DNA of 40,102 nt from JBCDBL01 sp039183635. Its GTDB lineage: Bacteria; Pseudomonadota; Alphaproteobacteria; Caulobacterales; Parvularculaceae. Location: contig JBCDBL010000015.1 of assembly GCA_039183635.1 (NCBI GenBank), positions 1-40,102 on the forward strand, written 5' to 3'. Shown here one piece after another: positions 29,895-38,238 of the stretch. The translations under genes were made by a program, and so were the position numbers. Every line of letters begins with the position of its first letter. Positions within the stretch are counted from its first letter, which is position 1. The notes under the pieces are model-generated. The model ran no database searches. It was not told where the DNA came from and saw only the letters and a list, made by a program, of their open reading frames with translations.

Positions 29895-31120
29895 CCGTCG
29901 GCGCAAGGCCAGTCGCTGTCGATGGCGCTGCGGCGCCTCGTCGCGTGACGATCCTGGGCTCCACGGGCTCGGTAGGGCGCAACACCCTTGATGTTTTATC
30001 TACAAGCGCTGTCGGCGGCGCAGCCTTTGAGGTGGAGGCGTTGACGGCGTACTCCAATGTCGAGCTTCTGATTGCTCAGGCGAAGGCGTTCCGGCCACGC
30101 CTCGCGGTGATTGGGGAGCCTGGCCTTTACGGCGCTCTCGCCGATGGGCTGTCTGGAACCGATGTCGCCGTGGCGGCGGGGCCGGACGCCCTGGTGGAGG
30201 CGGCGGAGCGGCCGGCGGATTTCGTGATGGCCGCCATTGTCGGCGCGGCCGGTCTAAAGCCCACATTGGCCGCCGCCGCCCGGGGGGCCGCCATCGGGCT
30301 CGCCAACAAGGAATGTCTTGTGTGCGCCGGCCCATTGCTGACGGACGCTGCGGGCCGGGCGGGCGCGACGCTGCTGCCGGTGGATTCCGAGCATAATGCG
30401 ATTTTTCAGGTTTTTGACTTTGATCGCCCCGACCGCGTTCGGCGTCTCATATTAACCGCATCGGGCGGCCCGTTCCGCGAGTGGTCTTTGGAGCGCATGG
30501 CCACCGCCACAAGGGCGGAAGCCGTTGCGCACCCTAATTGGTCCATGGGCGATAAAATCTCGGTCGATTCGGCAACGATGATGAACAAAGGCCTGGAGCT
30601 TATCGAGGCGGCGTATTTGTTTCCGGTCGCGCCTGAAAACATTGACGTTTTGGTCCATCCCCAGTCCGTCGTGCATTCCCTTGTTGAGTATGTGGACGGC
30701 TCTGTCCTCGCCCAGCTCGGGGCGCCTGACATGCGCACGCCGATCTCCTACGCCCTTGCTTGGCCTGATCGTATGGAGACCCCGTCGGATCGGCTGGATC
30801 TGGCCGCTGTCGCACAGTTGACGTTTGAGCGCCCGGACGACTCACGGTTTCCGGCCCTTGGTTTGGCGCGGCGGGCGCTGGAGGCCGGCGGCGCCGCCAC
30901 GGCGGTCCTCAATGCAGCCAATGAGGCGTGTGTCGCCGCGTTTCTCGCCAATCGAATGAAATTTCTGGACATCGCCGCCGTCTCAGAGCAGGTTTTGAAC
31001 TTGGCTTTGTCGGGCAAGGACCCCGATACGCCGAAAACGATTGCCTCCATGGAGGACGTCCTGGCTGCGGATGCGGCGGGCCGCCGTTTGGGAGAAGCGG
31101 CGATAAGCAGCCTAAAATGA
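29891..31120 (+). CDS. dxr: 1-deoxy-D-xylulose 5-phosphate reductoisomerase
   Basis: This is the second enzyme of the MEP isoprenoid pathway, converting DXP to MEP with NADPH. The 409 residues include the NADPH motif GSTGSVGRNTLDV near 22-34, ANKECLVCAG, the metal and substrate segment LPVDSEHNAIFQ, LTASGGPFR, HPNWSMGDKISVDSATMMNKGLE, and VHPQSVVHSLVEYVDGS. ATG 29891 overlaps the cdsA stop (ATGA). The product feeds IPP to uppS three genes upstream, which fits the operon. Confidence 0.97.
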   Translation: MTVGARPVAVDGAAAPRRVTILGSTGSVGRNTLDVLSTSAVGGAAFEVEALTAYSNVELLIAQAKAFRPRLAVIGEPGLYGALADGLSGTDVAVAAGPDALVEAAERPADFVMAAIVGAAGLKPTLAAAARGAAIGLANKECLVCAGPLLTDAAGRAGATLLPVDSEHNAIFQVFDFDRPDRVRRLILTASGGPFREWSLERMATATRAEAVAHPNWSMGDKISVDSATMMNKGLELIEAAYLFPVAPENIDVLVHPQSVVHSLVEYVDGSVLAQLGAPDMRTPISYALAWPDRMETPSDRLDLAAVAQLTFERPDDSRFPALGLARRALEAGGAATAVLNAANEACVAAFLANRMKFLDIAAVSEQVLNLALSGKDPDTPKTIASMEDVLAADAAGRRLGEAAISSLK

Positions 31121-31124
31121 TTGT

Positions 31125-31141
31125 CATATCCGTAGGATATG
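31125..31141. promoter_or_regulatory. Perfect 7-base dyad between dxr and rseP
   Basis: CATATCC (31125-31131) and GGATATG (31135-31141) flank GTA, five bases after the dxr stop. There is no T tract. It could be an operator or promoter element for the rseP-bamA-skp genes, or a minor RNA hairpin. The rest of the 140-base gap shows no other clear signal. Confidence 0.4.
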
Positions 31142-31260
31142 GTGATCTCTTAAACCCGAGCCGCGCGCGGTCGACGCAAATGCGCCGTCAGCCTGCGGGG
31201 ATATAAACGAAACAGCCGGCCCGCCCGGCGCAGCGAACCAAAATGAACATTTAGCGGCGC

Positions 31261-32553
31261 ATGGATTTCATTTCTCAGCTTTTTTCAATTCTGTTAAAGG
31301 TGCCCGTTTACGGGTTCGCTTTTGTTTTCGTGCTCACCATCATCGTCTTCTTCCACGAACTCGGGCATTTTCTCGCGGCCCGTTCCGTTGGCGTAAAAGT
31401 CGACGTGTTTTCGATCGGCTTCGGGAAGAAAATCGTCTCTTGGGTCGACAAACAGGGTACGGAATGGCGGATCAGCTGGTTGCCCCTTGGCGGGTATGTG
31501 AAGTTCTTCGGCGACGCCAACGCCGCCAGCGCGCCCAGTCAGCAGACCCGTGATGAAGAACACGCCGAGGATGCCGAAAAGCAAGGGCGGCCGCTGACGA
31601 CACAGTTCCCGACCCCGGGGGAGGCCGATGAGATCCGCCATACGATGACCGAAGAGGAAAAGGCGGTCTGTTTTCACTTTAAGCCGGTTTGGGCGCGGGC
31701 CTTCGTGGTCGCCGCGGGGCCGTTCGCCAACTTCATCCTTGCAACTTTGATTTTCGCCGGTCTCTTCATGACCCTTGGGGATCGCACGTTTCCCGCCGTG
31801 ATCGCTTCGGTGGACGCGGGGTCCCCGGCGGAGGCCGCAGGCCTTGCTCCCGGAGACCGCATTGTCCGGATCGACGGCAAGCGCATCGACGATTTCAACG
31901 ATGTGCGCCAGATCATCATTCTCAGCGCCGGCGTAGAGCTTGAGGTTCAGGTGGAGCGCGAAGGCGCTCTGGTGGCGCTTTTGGCGACGCCGGGCCGTGG
32001 CGAGATTACCGATGCGTTCGGCAATGTGAATATGGTGGGCCGCCTTGGTTTTCGTATCGACAGCGAACAGTCTGCGTTCCAGCGTTACGGCTTGTTCGCC
32101 GCCATAGGCCGCGGCGCCGATCGTGTCGTCACGATGATCGGTTCGACCTTGAAATATGTAAAACGGCTTATTTTCGGAGACGAGGACGCCAGCCAGCTCG
32201 GCGGGCCTTTGCGTATCGTCGAATATTCCGGAAAGGCCGCCGAATCCGGCTTTAAGGCCGATGTCGATTTTTTGACAAGCCTGCAATATAGCCTGATTTT
32301 CCTTATTGAACTGTCCGCCATGCTGTCGGTGTCCATCGGCCTGATTAACCTTTTTCCGATCCCGATGCTGGACGGCGGCCATCTGATGTATTACGCCTAC
32401 GAGGCCGTTGCTGGACGGCCGCTGGGGGAACGGGCCCAAGAGCTGGGCTTTCGCGTGGGGCTTGTTCTGGTGCTGTCGCTTATGGCGTTCGCCACCTGGA
32501 ACGACCTCAACAATTTGAAGATCATTGAGGGCCTAAGCGGGTTATTTTCATAA
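31261..32553 (+). CDS. rseP: RIP metalloprotease RseP/MmpA
   Basis: This is an inner-membrane site-2 zinc protease that cuts signalling proteins and anti-sigma factors within the membrane. The 430 residues have HELGH at 32-36 in the first helix, the GxxxG-like SIGFGKK and LPLGGYVKF beta segment, a PDZ domain at about 175-250 (AGLAPGDRIVRIDGKRI), and the third zinc ligand D371 in NLFPIPMLDGGHL. Only one PDZ domain is evident, as in many alphaproteobacterial members such as Caulobacter MmpA, against two in E. coli RseP. An acidic insertion (about 85-125) lies in the cytoplasmic part. It precedes bamA, which begins within 37 bases of its stop. Confidence 0.95.
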   Translation: MDFISQLFSILLKVPVYGFAFVFVLTIIVFFHELGHFLAARSVGVKVDVFSIGFGKKIVSWVDKQGTEWRISWLPLGGYVKFFGDANAASAPSQQTRDEEHAEDAEKQGRPLTTQFPTPGEADEIRHTMTEEEKAVCFHFKPVWARAFVVAAGPFANFILATLIFAGLFMTLGDRTFPAVIASVDAGSPAEAAGLAPGDRIVRIDGKRIDDFNDVRQIIILSAGVELEVQVEREGALVALLATPGRGEITDAFGNVNMVGRLGFRIDSEQSAFQRYGLFAAIGRGADRVVTMIGSTLKYVKRLIFGDEDASQLGGPLRIVEYSGKAAESGFKADVDFLTSLQYSLIFLIELSAMLSVSIGLINLFPIPMLDGGHLMYYAYEAVAGRPLGERAQELGFRVGLVLVLSLMAFATWNDLNNLKIIEGLSGLFS

Positions 32554-32589
32554 ATGCTTGCAGGTCGGCGACAGTATTGTGGGGGGCGT

Positions 32590-35070
32590 ATGGACCGCTC
32601 GGCGAAAGCAGCGTTTTTCTTTCTTTTTGCGGTTCTCGCCGCAGCCGTGACGATTGCGCCCGCCCAGGCGCAGACGTCAGGCGCGCAGACGGTGCAGGCT
32701 GTTGCTGTTGAAGGCAATGTGAGGATCGAGGCGGAGACCGTCGCATCCTATCTCGTGATCGGCCCCGGCGATCCTGTTGATCAGTCCTTGCTCGACCTGT
32801 CCTTGAAAACGTTGTTCCGCACAGGTCTTTTTGCAGATGTCAATCTGCGGATGGAGGGCGGCACGCTGGTTGTTGCTGTGCGGGAAAACCCCATCGTCAA
32901 CCGGGTTCTGTTCGAAGGCAACAAGCGCCTTAAGGAAGATAAGTTTACAGAAGAGATTCAGCTTGCCCCGCGGATCGTTTACACCCGGGCGAAAGTGCAA
33001 GCGGATGTCCAGCGGATCATCGAGGTCTATCGCCGGTCTGGCCGCTTCGGCGCTACGGTGGACCCGAAGGTGACGCCCCTGGAGCAAAACCGCGTCGACG
33101 TTATATTTGAGATCGACGAAGGGCCGACGACAAAGATCGGCCGAATCAATTTTATCGGCAACCAAGTTTACACGGACGACAAGTTGCGGGACACGGTGCT
33201 GACGTCTGAAAGCTCGTGGTGGAACTTCTTTGAGGCGAACGACAATTACGATCCCGATCGGCTGGAGTACGATCAGGAGCTTTTGCGACAGCATTACAGC
33301 AAAAACGGCTACGCGGATTTTCAGGTTGTCTCCGCCATCGCCGAGCTGACGCCGGAACGGGACCAATTCATCATCACCTTCACCGTGGACGAAGGCCCGC
33401 AATATGAGGTCGGCGACATCACGGTCCAAACAACGCTTGAAAAGCTCGACCCGGAGCGCCTGAAAAGCTTCATCCCGATCCGCGAGGGGGCGACCTTTAA
33501 TTCAGAGCGCGTCGATGACGCCGTAGACGCCATCACGTTCGCCACTGGCGTTACCGGCTATGCGTTTGTGGATGTGCGCCCTCGGCTCAATCCGAACCCG
33601 CAAACGCGCAAGATCGATATCCTGTTCCAGGTGAACGAAGGCCCGCGCGTTTATGTGGAGCGCATTAACATTAAGGGCAACACAAGGACCCTCGACAGGA
33701 TTGTCCGCCGGGAAATGCGCGTGTCGGAAGGCGACGCCTTTAACCGGGTTCTCATCGACCGCTCGCGCCAGCGCATCCGCGCCCTTGGCTATTTCGGCGA
33801 TGTGGCCATTGAAGAGACGCCAGGATCGACCCCGGACCGCACGGTGGTTGACGTTAACGTGCAGGAGCAATCAACCGGTTCGTTCTCCATCGGCGCCGGG
33901 GTGTCGTCGGTTGAGAACTTTATCGCCGACATATCCATTGAGGAGCGCAATTTGCTCGGCCGCGGCCAATTCATGCGGTTCCGGATTTCCTCTTCCTCCC
34001 GCCGGCGTCAGATCGATATTCGCTTTACCGAGCCTTATTTCCTCGACCGGAACCTCGCCGCCGGCTTTGAGCTGTTCAATGTGCGGACGGATTTCCGTGA
34101 GTCGGATTTTGAATCCACCTCGACAGGCGTCGGCCTTAATATGGGCTTTCCGCTATCTGAATATAGCCGCATGGGTTTGCGCTATACGATCCGCCAGGAC
34201 AATACAGAGGTGGATGAAGACCGGTTGGGGTGTACTAGCTCCGCCACGGGTACAGCATCGCTTCGTTCGATCTGCCAATCTGTCGGCGATCGTTTGACGT
34301 CCTTAGCTGGTTATACATTGAGCTTTGACCGAAGAAATGATCCCATTGAACCTTCCCGCGGCTGGCGTGCCGTTTGGAGCCAGGATGTTGCTGGGTTGGG
34401 CGGGGATGTAAAATATTTGCGGTCTGAATTTCGCGGGTCCATCTATCGCCCATTACCTGGCCCCTTTGTTGGCGCGTTCCACACCAATGCGGGTTACATT
34501 GATGGTTGGGGCGATGATGATGTCCGCCTTAATGACAGGTTTTTCCGCGGCGCCTCAAGTTTCCGCGGTTTTGAAGTGGCGGGTGTCGGGCCGCGGGATA
34601 TTCGGCCAGAATTTAACGACTCTCTCGGTGGAAAGGCTTATGCGATTGGTACGGCGGAGATTATCTTCCCCTTACCGTTGCCGGACAGCTTCCGTATGCG
34701 GGCGTCGCTGTTTACAGAGTTCGGTGCTGTTGGTCTGTTGGATGAAGCTGATAAGTTAGCGAATGAAATTGATCTGTACAATAACACTGATTTTCAGGAT
34801 TTCGGGTTTAGAGACTGTAACCCACTAGACTCCGATGATTGTCTTGCTGTAGCACCGGACGGTATCCCTGATTTCTTCTTTGACTATGATGGCGACGGTA
34901 TCCCTGATGATCCTATACAGGATGAATTCTCGCTGCGCGCCACTTATGGCGTCAGCTTGAACTGGGATTCGCCATTCGGTCCGATCCAGCTTGATTTTGC
35001 GCAAACGATCCAACGTGAAGAATACGACGAAACGGAAGGGTTCCGCTTTAGCGCTGGCACCCGCTTCTAA
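32590..35070 (+). CDS. bamA: Outer membrane protein assembly factor BamA
   Basis: BamA is the essential insertase for outer-membrane beta barrels. I chose ATG 32590 (826 residues) because the signal peptide begins there and ends with AQA at 25-27; ATG 32554 adds twelve unrelated residues. Five POTRA domains fill about 30-420 (VAVEGNVRIEAETV, NRVLFEGNKRLKEDK, GRINFIGNQVYTDDKL, and so on). The barrel follows, with the loop-6 motif R659-G660-F661 in FRGASSFRGFE and the end strand EGFRFSAGTRF, whose final Phe is the usual BamA-recognition residue. Two surface loops are unusual: one with C548 and C562, and the loop corresponding to E. coli L7 with C743, C751 and DYDGDGIPDD at 765-774. Local G+C drops there. 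Confidence 0.96.
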   Translation: MDRSAKAAFFFLFAVLAAAVTIAPAQAQTSGAQTVQAVAVEGNVRIEAETVASYLVIGPGDPVDQSLLDLSLKTLFRTGLFADVNLRMEGGTLVVAVRENPIVNRVLFEGNKRLKEDKFTEEIQLAPRIVYTRAKVQADVQRIIEVYRRSGRFGATVDPKVTPLEQNRVDVIFEIDEGPTTKIGRINFIGNQVYTDDKLRDTVLTSESSWWNFFEANDNYDPDRLEYDQELLRQHYSKNGYADFQVVSAIAELTPERDQFIITFTVDEGPQYEVGDITVQTTLEKLDPERLKSFIPIREGATFNSERVDDAVDAITFATGVTGYAFVDVRPRLNPNPQTRKIDILFQVNEGPRVYVERINIKGNTRTLDRIVRREMRVSEGDAFNRVLIDRSRQRIRALGYFGDVAIEETPGSTPDRTVVDVNVQEQSTGSFSIGAGVSSVENFIADISIEERNLLGRGQFMRFRISSSSRRRQIDIRFTEPYFLDRNLAAGFELFNVRTDFRESDFESTSTGVGLNMGFPLSEYSRMGLRYTIRQDNTEVDEDRLGCTSSATGTASLRSICQSVGDRLTSLAGYTLSFDRRNDPIEPSRGWRAVWSQDVAGLGGDVKYLRSEFRGSIYRPLPGPFVGAFHTNAGYIDGWGDDDVRLNDRFFRGASSFRGFEVAGVGPRDIRPEFNDSLGGKAYAIGTAEIIFPLPLPDSFRMRASLFTEFGAVGLLDEADKLANEIDLYNNTDFQDFGFRDCNPLDSDDCLAVAPDGIPDFFFDYDGDGIPDDPIQDEFSLRATYGVSLNWDSPFGPIQLDFAQTIQREEYDETEGFRFSAGTRF

Positions 35071-35090
35071 AGGCATACGAGGTACAAGTC

Positions 35091-35672
35091 ATGACAGTCC
35101 AAACCCATATCGCTTCGCTCTTCGCTGTTCTGTTTGCCGCGGCAGCCGTTTTGGCGTCGCCGGCGGCGGCGAAAGAGCCGATCATTTTGATCGTCAACCA
35201 GCAAGCTTTGTTGGTGAACTCCAAGGCCGGCAAGAATATCGCCAACCAGCTTGAAGGGTTGAAAACAACGATTGAGGCTGAGTTCAACACCGAAGTCGAG
35301 AAAGTCGCCAAGGAAGGCGAGGACCTTGAGAAGCAAAAGGACCTGATCTCCAAAGAGGCGCTTCAAGAGAAAGCCCGCACGCTTTTGGTGAAGCGCAACA
35401 GCCTGCCGACATTGCGTGAAGCGAAGTTCCGTGAGCTGCAATTGTCCGAACAGAAGGCCCTTGGCGTCATCGGCAAGGAGCTGCAGCCGATCTTGCAGAA
35501 AATCGTCGAAAGGCGCGGCGCGACCCTTCTGCTGGACCGTAGCGCCGTGATGTACGCCTCAACGGACAATGACATCACCGAAGAGGTGATGAAAGAGCTC
35601 GACAAAAAGCTTCCCAAAGTGGCGGTTGAACATGTGCGCATCGTCAAAACCGACGATGGCAAGAAGAACTGA
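35091..35672 (+). CDS. skp: OmpH/Skp-family periplasmic chaperone
   Basis: Skp holds unfolded outer-membrane proteins on the way to BamA. The 193-residue precursor has a signal peptide ending near AAA27. A short strand IILIVNQQALLVNSKAG follows, then a long charged helical region (about 50-130, many Glu and Lys) that would form the tentacles, and a C-terminal strand-helix part with GATLLLDRSAVMYAS that completes the body. A GAGGT site precedes ATG 35091, and the gene follows bamA by 20 bases, its normal place. A strong terminator hairpin lies after it. Confidence 0.92.
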   Translation: MTVQTHIASLFAVLFAAAAVLASPAAAKEPIILIVNQQALLVNSKAGKNIANQLEGLKTTIEAEFNTEVEKVAKEGEDLEKQKDLISKEALQEKARTLLVKRNSLPTLREAKFRELQLSEQKALGVIGKELQPILQKIVERRGATLLLDRSAVMYASTDNDITEEVMKELDKKLPKVAVEHVRIVKTDDGKKN

Positions 35673-35697
35673 GGCGAATACGGGCCGAAACGACCGG

Positions 35698-35736
35698 AAC
35701 GGGCGCGCCGCATATCGACGGACGCGCCCGTTTCAT
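35698..35736 (+). terminator. Strong hairpin terminator after skp
   Basis: AACGGGCGCG (35698-35707) pairs perfectly with CGCGCCCGTT (35723-35732), and an inner CCG/CGG extends the stem. TTTCATATTC follows. It sits 26 bases after the skp stop and before lpxD. The 276-base gap holds no convincing gene; a 63-codon frame from TTG 35761 that ends in the lpxD start is weakly supported. Confidence 0.75.
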
Positions 35737-35948
35737 ATTCTGAAGCATAAGGTTTAAATCTTGCGCACATCGCACCGGCATATCGGACGCATCATCCCGG
35801 CGGCGGCAGGGGACCGGAGGCTGCTTCATTGCAGCGTGGTTTCTCCGGCCGACGATGCTCGTCAGAATCAGGGGGTGCAGATTACAAGTATCGGCAAACA
35901 ACCGAACCGTCGCAACGCTCACATAAAACCGCTTGACCTTTCGCCAGC

Positions 35949-36971
35949 ATGATCGATCCGCGTTTTTTCAATCTTTCCCCCGGGGTCTCCGCCGCGCGCG
36001 CTGCGCAGATCGCCGGCGCGGATCTTTCCGGAGACGCCGCATCCGTTGAAGTCGGATCTGTTGCAACCCTGGAGGAGGCCGGACCACGGGATGTTGTTTT
36101 TGTTGAAGACGCGCAATATCTCGATGCTTTGAAAACCTCAGGCGCGGGCGCTTGCATCTTGTCCAAAGGGCTCGCCGAGGCGGCTGAGACCAGGGCGGCG
36201 CTGTTGCTATCCGATCGCCCGAAGGCGGCCTTCGCGCGGCTGGCGGCGCATTTGATCGCCTCCAAACCGCTTCCTGGCGCTGACGAGCCGGCCGTGGCGC
36301 CCGACGCCGTCATCGGGCAAGGCGCACGCATCGGGTGCGGCGCCGTCATTGGCGCCGGTGCTGAAATCGGGGAGGGCGCGACGATCGATCCCCATGCCGT
36401 CATCGGGCCTGGCGTTGTCCTTGGACCCGGGGCGCATGTGGGCGCCGGTGCGACCGTCACCCACGCTGTTGCGGGGGCGGCGTTTCGCTGTCTCGCCGGC
36501 GCGCGGATCGGCGAGGCGGGGTTCGGCTTTGCGCAGACGCCGACGGGCCTCGTGCGGGTGCCGCAACTTGGCCGTGTTATCATGGCCGACGGCGTCGAGA
36601 TCGGCGCGAACTCCACGATAGATCGCGGCGCTCTTGGCGATACGGTTCTTGGCGACGGGGTAAAGATCGACAATCTTGTTCAAATCGGCCACAACGTGCG
36701 GATCGGAAAGTACTGCGTTTTCGCCGCCCATGTGGGCGTATCCGGCAGCTGCACCATTGGCGATTTCGTCATGTTCGGCGGCAAGGCCGGCATTGCGGAT
36801 CATATTAACATCGGCTCCGGCGCCCAGATCGCCGCCGGGGCGGGGGTCATGCGGGATGTGCCCCCCGGCGAGACCTGGGGCGGTTATCCGGCCCGCCCGA
36901 TAAAAATGTGGCTGCGGGAGACCGCCGCCATGAAACGATTGGTGAAGACGAAAAGAAGCGAAAAACCATGA
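35949..36971 (+). CDS. lpxD: UDP-3-O-(3-hydroxyacyl)glucosamine N-acyltransferase
   Basis: LpxD adds the second acyl chain in lipid A synthesis, using 3-hydroxyacyl-ACP. The 340 residues have an N-terminal uridine-binding domain (MIDPRFFNLSPGVSAAR, then FVEDAQYLDAL) and a left-handed beta helix of hexapeptide repeats from about 115 (GQGARIGCGAVIGAGAEIG), with GANSTIDRGALGDT and catalytic H248 in QIGHNVRIG. A C-terminal helix with MKRLVKTKR ends it. No clear ribosome-binding site precedes ATG 35949, but the N terminus fits the family. Its stop overlaps fabZ by four bases. Confidence 0.96.
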   Translation: MIDPRFFNLSPGVSAARAAQIAGADLSGDAASVEVGSVATLEEAGPRDVVFVEDAQYLDALKTSGAGACILSKGLAEAAETRAALLLSDRPKAAFARLAAHLIASKPLPGADEPAVAPDAVIGQGARIGCGAVIGAGAEIGEGATIDPHAVIGPGVVLGPGAHVGAGATVTHAVAGAAFRCLAGARIGEAGFGFAQTPTGLVRVPQLGRVIMADGVEIGANSTIDRGALGDTVLGDGVKIDNLVQIGHNVRIGKYCVFAAHVGVSGSCTIGDFVMFGGKAGIADHINIGSGAQIAAGAGVMRDVPPGETWGGYPARPIKMWLRETAAMKRLVKTKRSEKP

Positions 36972-37435
36972 GCGCGACGGAGCATCAGGAGACTTTGGAG
37001 GCCATCGACATTATGCGGGTGATGGAGGTTTTGCCTCATCGATACCCGTTTTTGATGGTGGATCGGATTATCAATATACGTCCCGGCGAAGGCGCCGTCG
37101 GTGTGAAAAACGTCACCGTCAACGAGCCTTTCTTTCCGGGCCATTTTCCGGCCAAGCCCGTGATGCCCGGCGTTTTGATCATCGAATCGATGGCGCAAAC
37201 CGCGGCGGCCTTTGTTTCCCATTGCGAAAATCTCGATGTCAGCGACAAGGTCGTGTTTTTCATGTCCATCGACAAGGCCCGCTTCCGCCGCCCCGTGCTG
37301 CCCGGGGATCAGATGCATGTGCACGTTTCCATCAGCCAGACGCGGGGCACGGTCTGGAAATTCCAGGGCGAGGCGAAGGTCGACGGCGCGGTGTGCGCCG
37401 ACGCCGATTACGCCGCCATGCTGGTTGAGGTTTAG
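36968..37435 (+). CDS. fabZ: 3-hydroxyacyl-ACP dehydratase FabZ
   Basis: FabZ dehydrates 3-hydroxyacyl-ACP in fatty-acid elongation and so competes with LpxA and LpxD for the same substrate. I chose ATG 36968, which overlaps the lpxD stop (ATGA) and gives 155 residues; a frame start at 36908 is inside lpxD. The hot-dog-fold motifs are LPHRYPFLMVDRI, the catalytic H59 in FFPGHFPAKPVMPGVL and E73 in IIESMAQTAA, and the strand KARFRRPVLPGDQM. Location between lpxD and lpxA is the classical arrangement. Confidence 0.97.
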   Translation: MSATEHQETLEAIDIMRVMEVLPHRYPFLMVDRIINIRPGEGAVGVKNVTVNEPFFPGHFPAKPVMPGVLIIESMAQTAAAFVSHCENLDVSDKVVFFMSIDKARFRRPVLPGDQMHVHVSISQTRGTVWKFQGEAKVDGAVCADADYAAMLVEV

Positions 37436-37437
37436 CT

Positions 37438-38226
37438 ATGACGACTATTCACGCAACGGCCCTTGTCGAAGACGGGGCGCAACTTGGTGAAAACGTCAGT
37501 ATCGGTCCATTTTGCCAGGTTGGCGCCAATGTCTCCCTCGGCGATGGGGTCAAGTTGCGCAGCCATGTTTTGATTGAGGGGCACACCAGCCTTGGCGCCA
37601 ATAGCGAGGTGCATGCGTTTGCTTGCCTTGGCGGCCCGCCTCAACATCTCGGTTACCAGGGTGAGGATACTAAACTTATCATCGGCGACAAGACGGTCAT
37701 CCGCGAGCATGTCACCATGCACCCCGGCACCGCTCAGGGGCGGGGGGAGACACGTGTAGGCGCAAACGGATTTTTCATGGCTGGGTCCCATGTCGCCCAT
37801 GACTGCATCGTCGGCGATCATGTGGTCTTCGCCAACGGCGCCACGCTGGGCGGGCATGTGACGATTGAGGATTATGTCTTCATGGGCGGTCTTTGCGCCG
37901 TACACCAATTTTGCCGCATCGGCGCCTACGCCTTCGTGGGCGGTATGGCGGGCGTGCCCACTGACGTTATTCCCTACGGTTCCGTCTTCGGCAATCACGC
38001 GCACTTGGCGGGGCTCAACATTGTCGGTATGAAGCGACGGGGCATGGCGCGGGCGGTTATTCACGAATTGCGCGCAGCCTACCGTTTGCTGTTCGCCGAG
38101 GAGGGCACCTTCCAAGAACGCCTCGCCGATGTGGCGGAACGCTTCAAGGACACCGGTGAGGTGATGCGCATTGTCGATTTCATCCGCGCCGACACCTCCC
38201 GCCCGCTCTGTACGCCGCAGGATTAG
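37438..38226 (+). CDS. lpxA: UDP-N-acetylglucosamine O-acyltransferase
   Basis: LpxA starts lipid A synthesis by acylating UDP-GlcNAc at the 3-position. It has 262 residues, near the E. coli size. A left-handed beta helix of hexapeptide repeats is plain (IHATALVEDGAQLGENVSIGPFC), with catalytic H121 in VAHDCIVGDH, and GGHVTIEDYVFMGG and AVHQFCRIGAYAFVGG, followed by a C-terminal helical domain with GLNIVGMKRRGM. It starts two bases after the fabZ stop, so translation is probably coupled. Confidence 0.97.
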   Translation: MTTIHATALVEDGAQLGENVSIGPFCQVGANVSLGDGVKLRSHVLIEGHTSLGANSEVHAFACLGGPPQHLGYQGEDTKLIIGDKTVIREHVTMHPGTAQGRGETRVGANGFFMAGSHVAHDCIVGDHVVFANGATLGGHVTIEDYVFMGGLCAVHQFCRIGAYAFVGGMAGVPTDVIPYGSVFGNHAHLAGLNIVGMKRRGMARAVIHELRAAYRLLFAEEGTFQERLADVAERFKDTGEVMRIVDFIRADTSRPLCTPQD

Positions 38227-38238
38227 AAGGGGTACGCG

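Noticed and set aside
35761..35952. 63-codon frame from TTG 35761 overlapping the lpxD start by ATGA
   Set aside because: The ATGA overlap and a weak AAGG are suggestive, but the translation has no family pattern, signal or hydrophobic segment, and a homologue is not known to me. Conservation in relatives would be needed to accept it.
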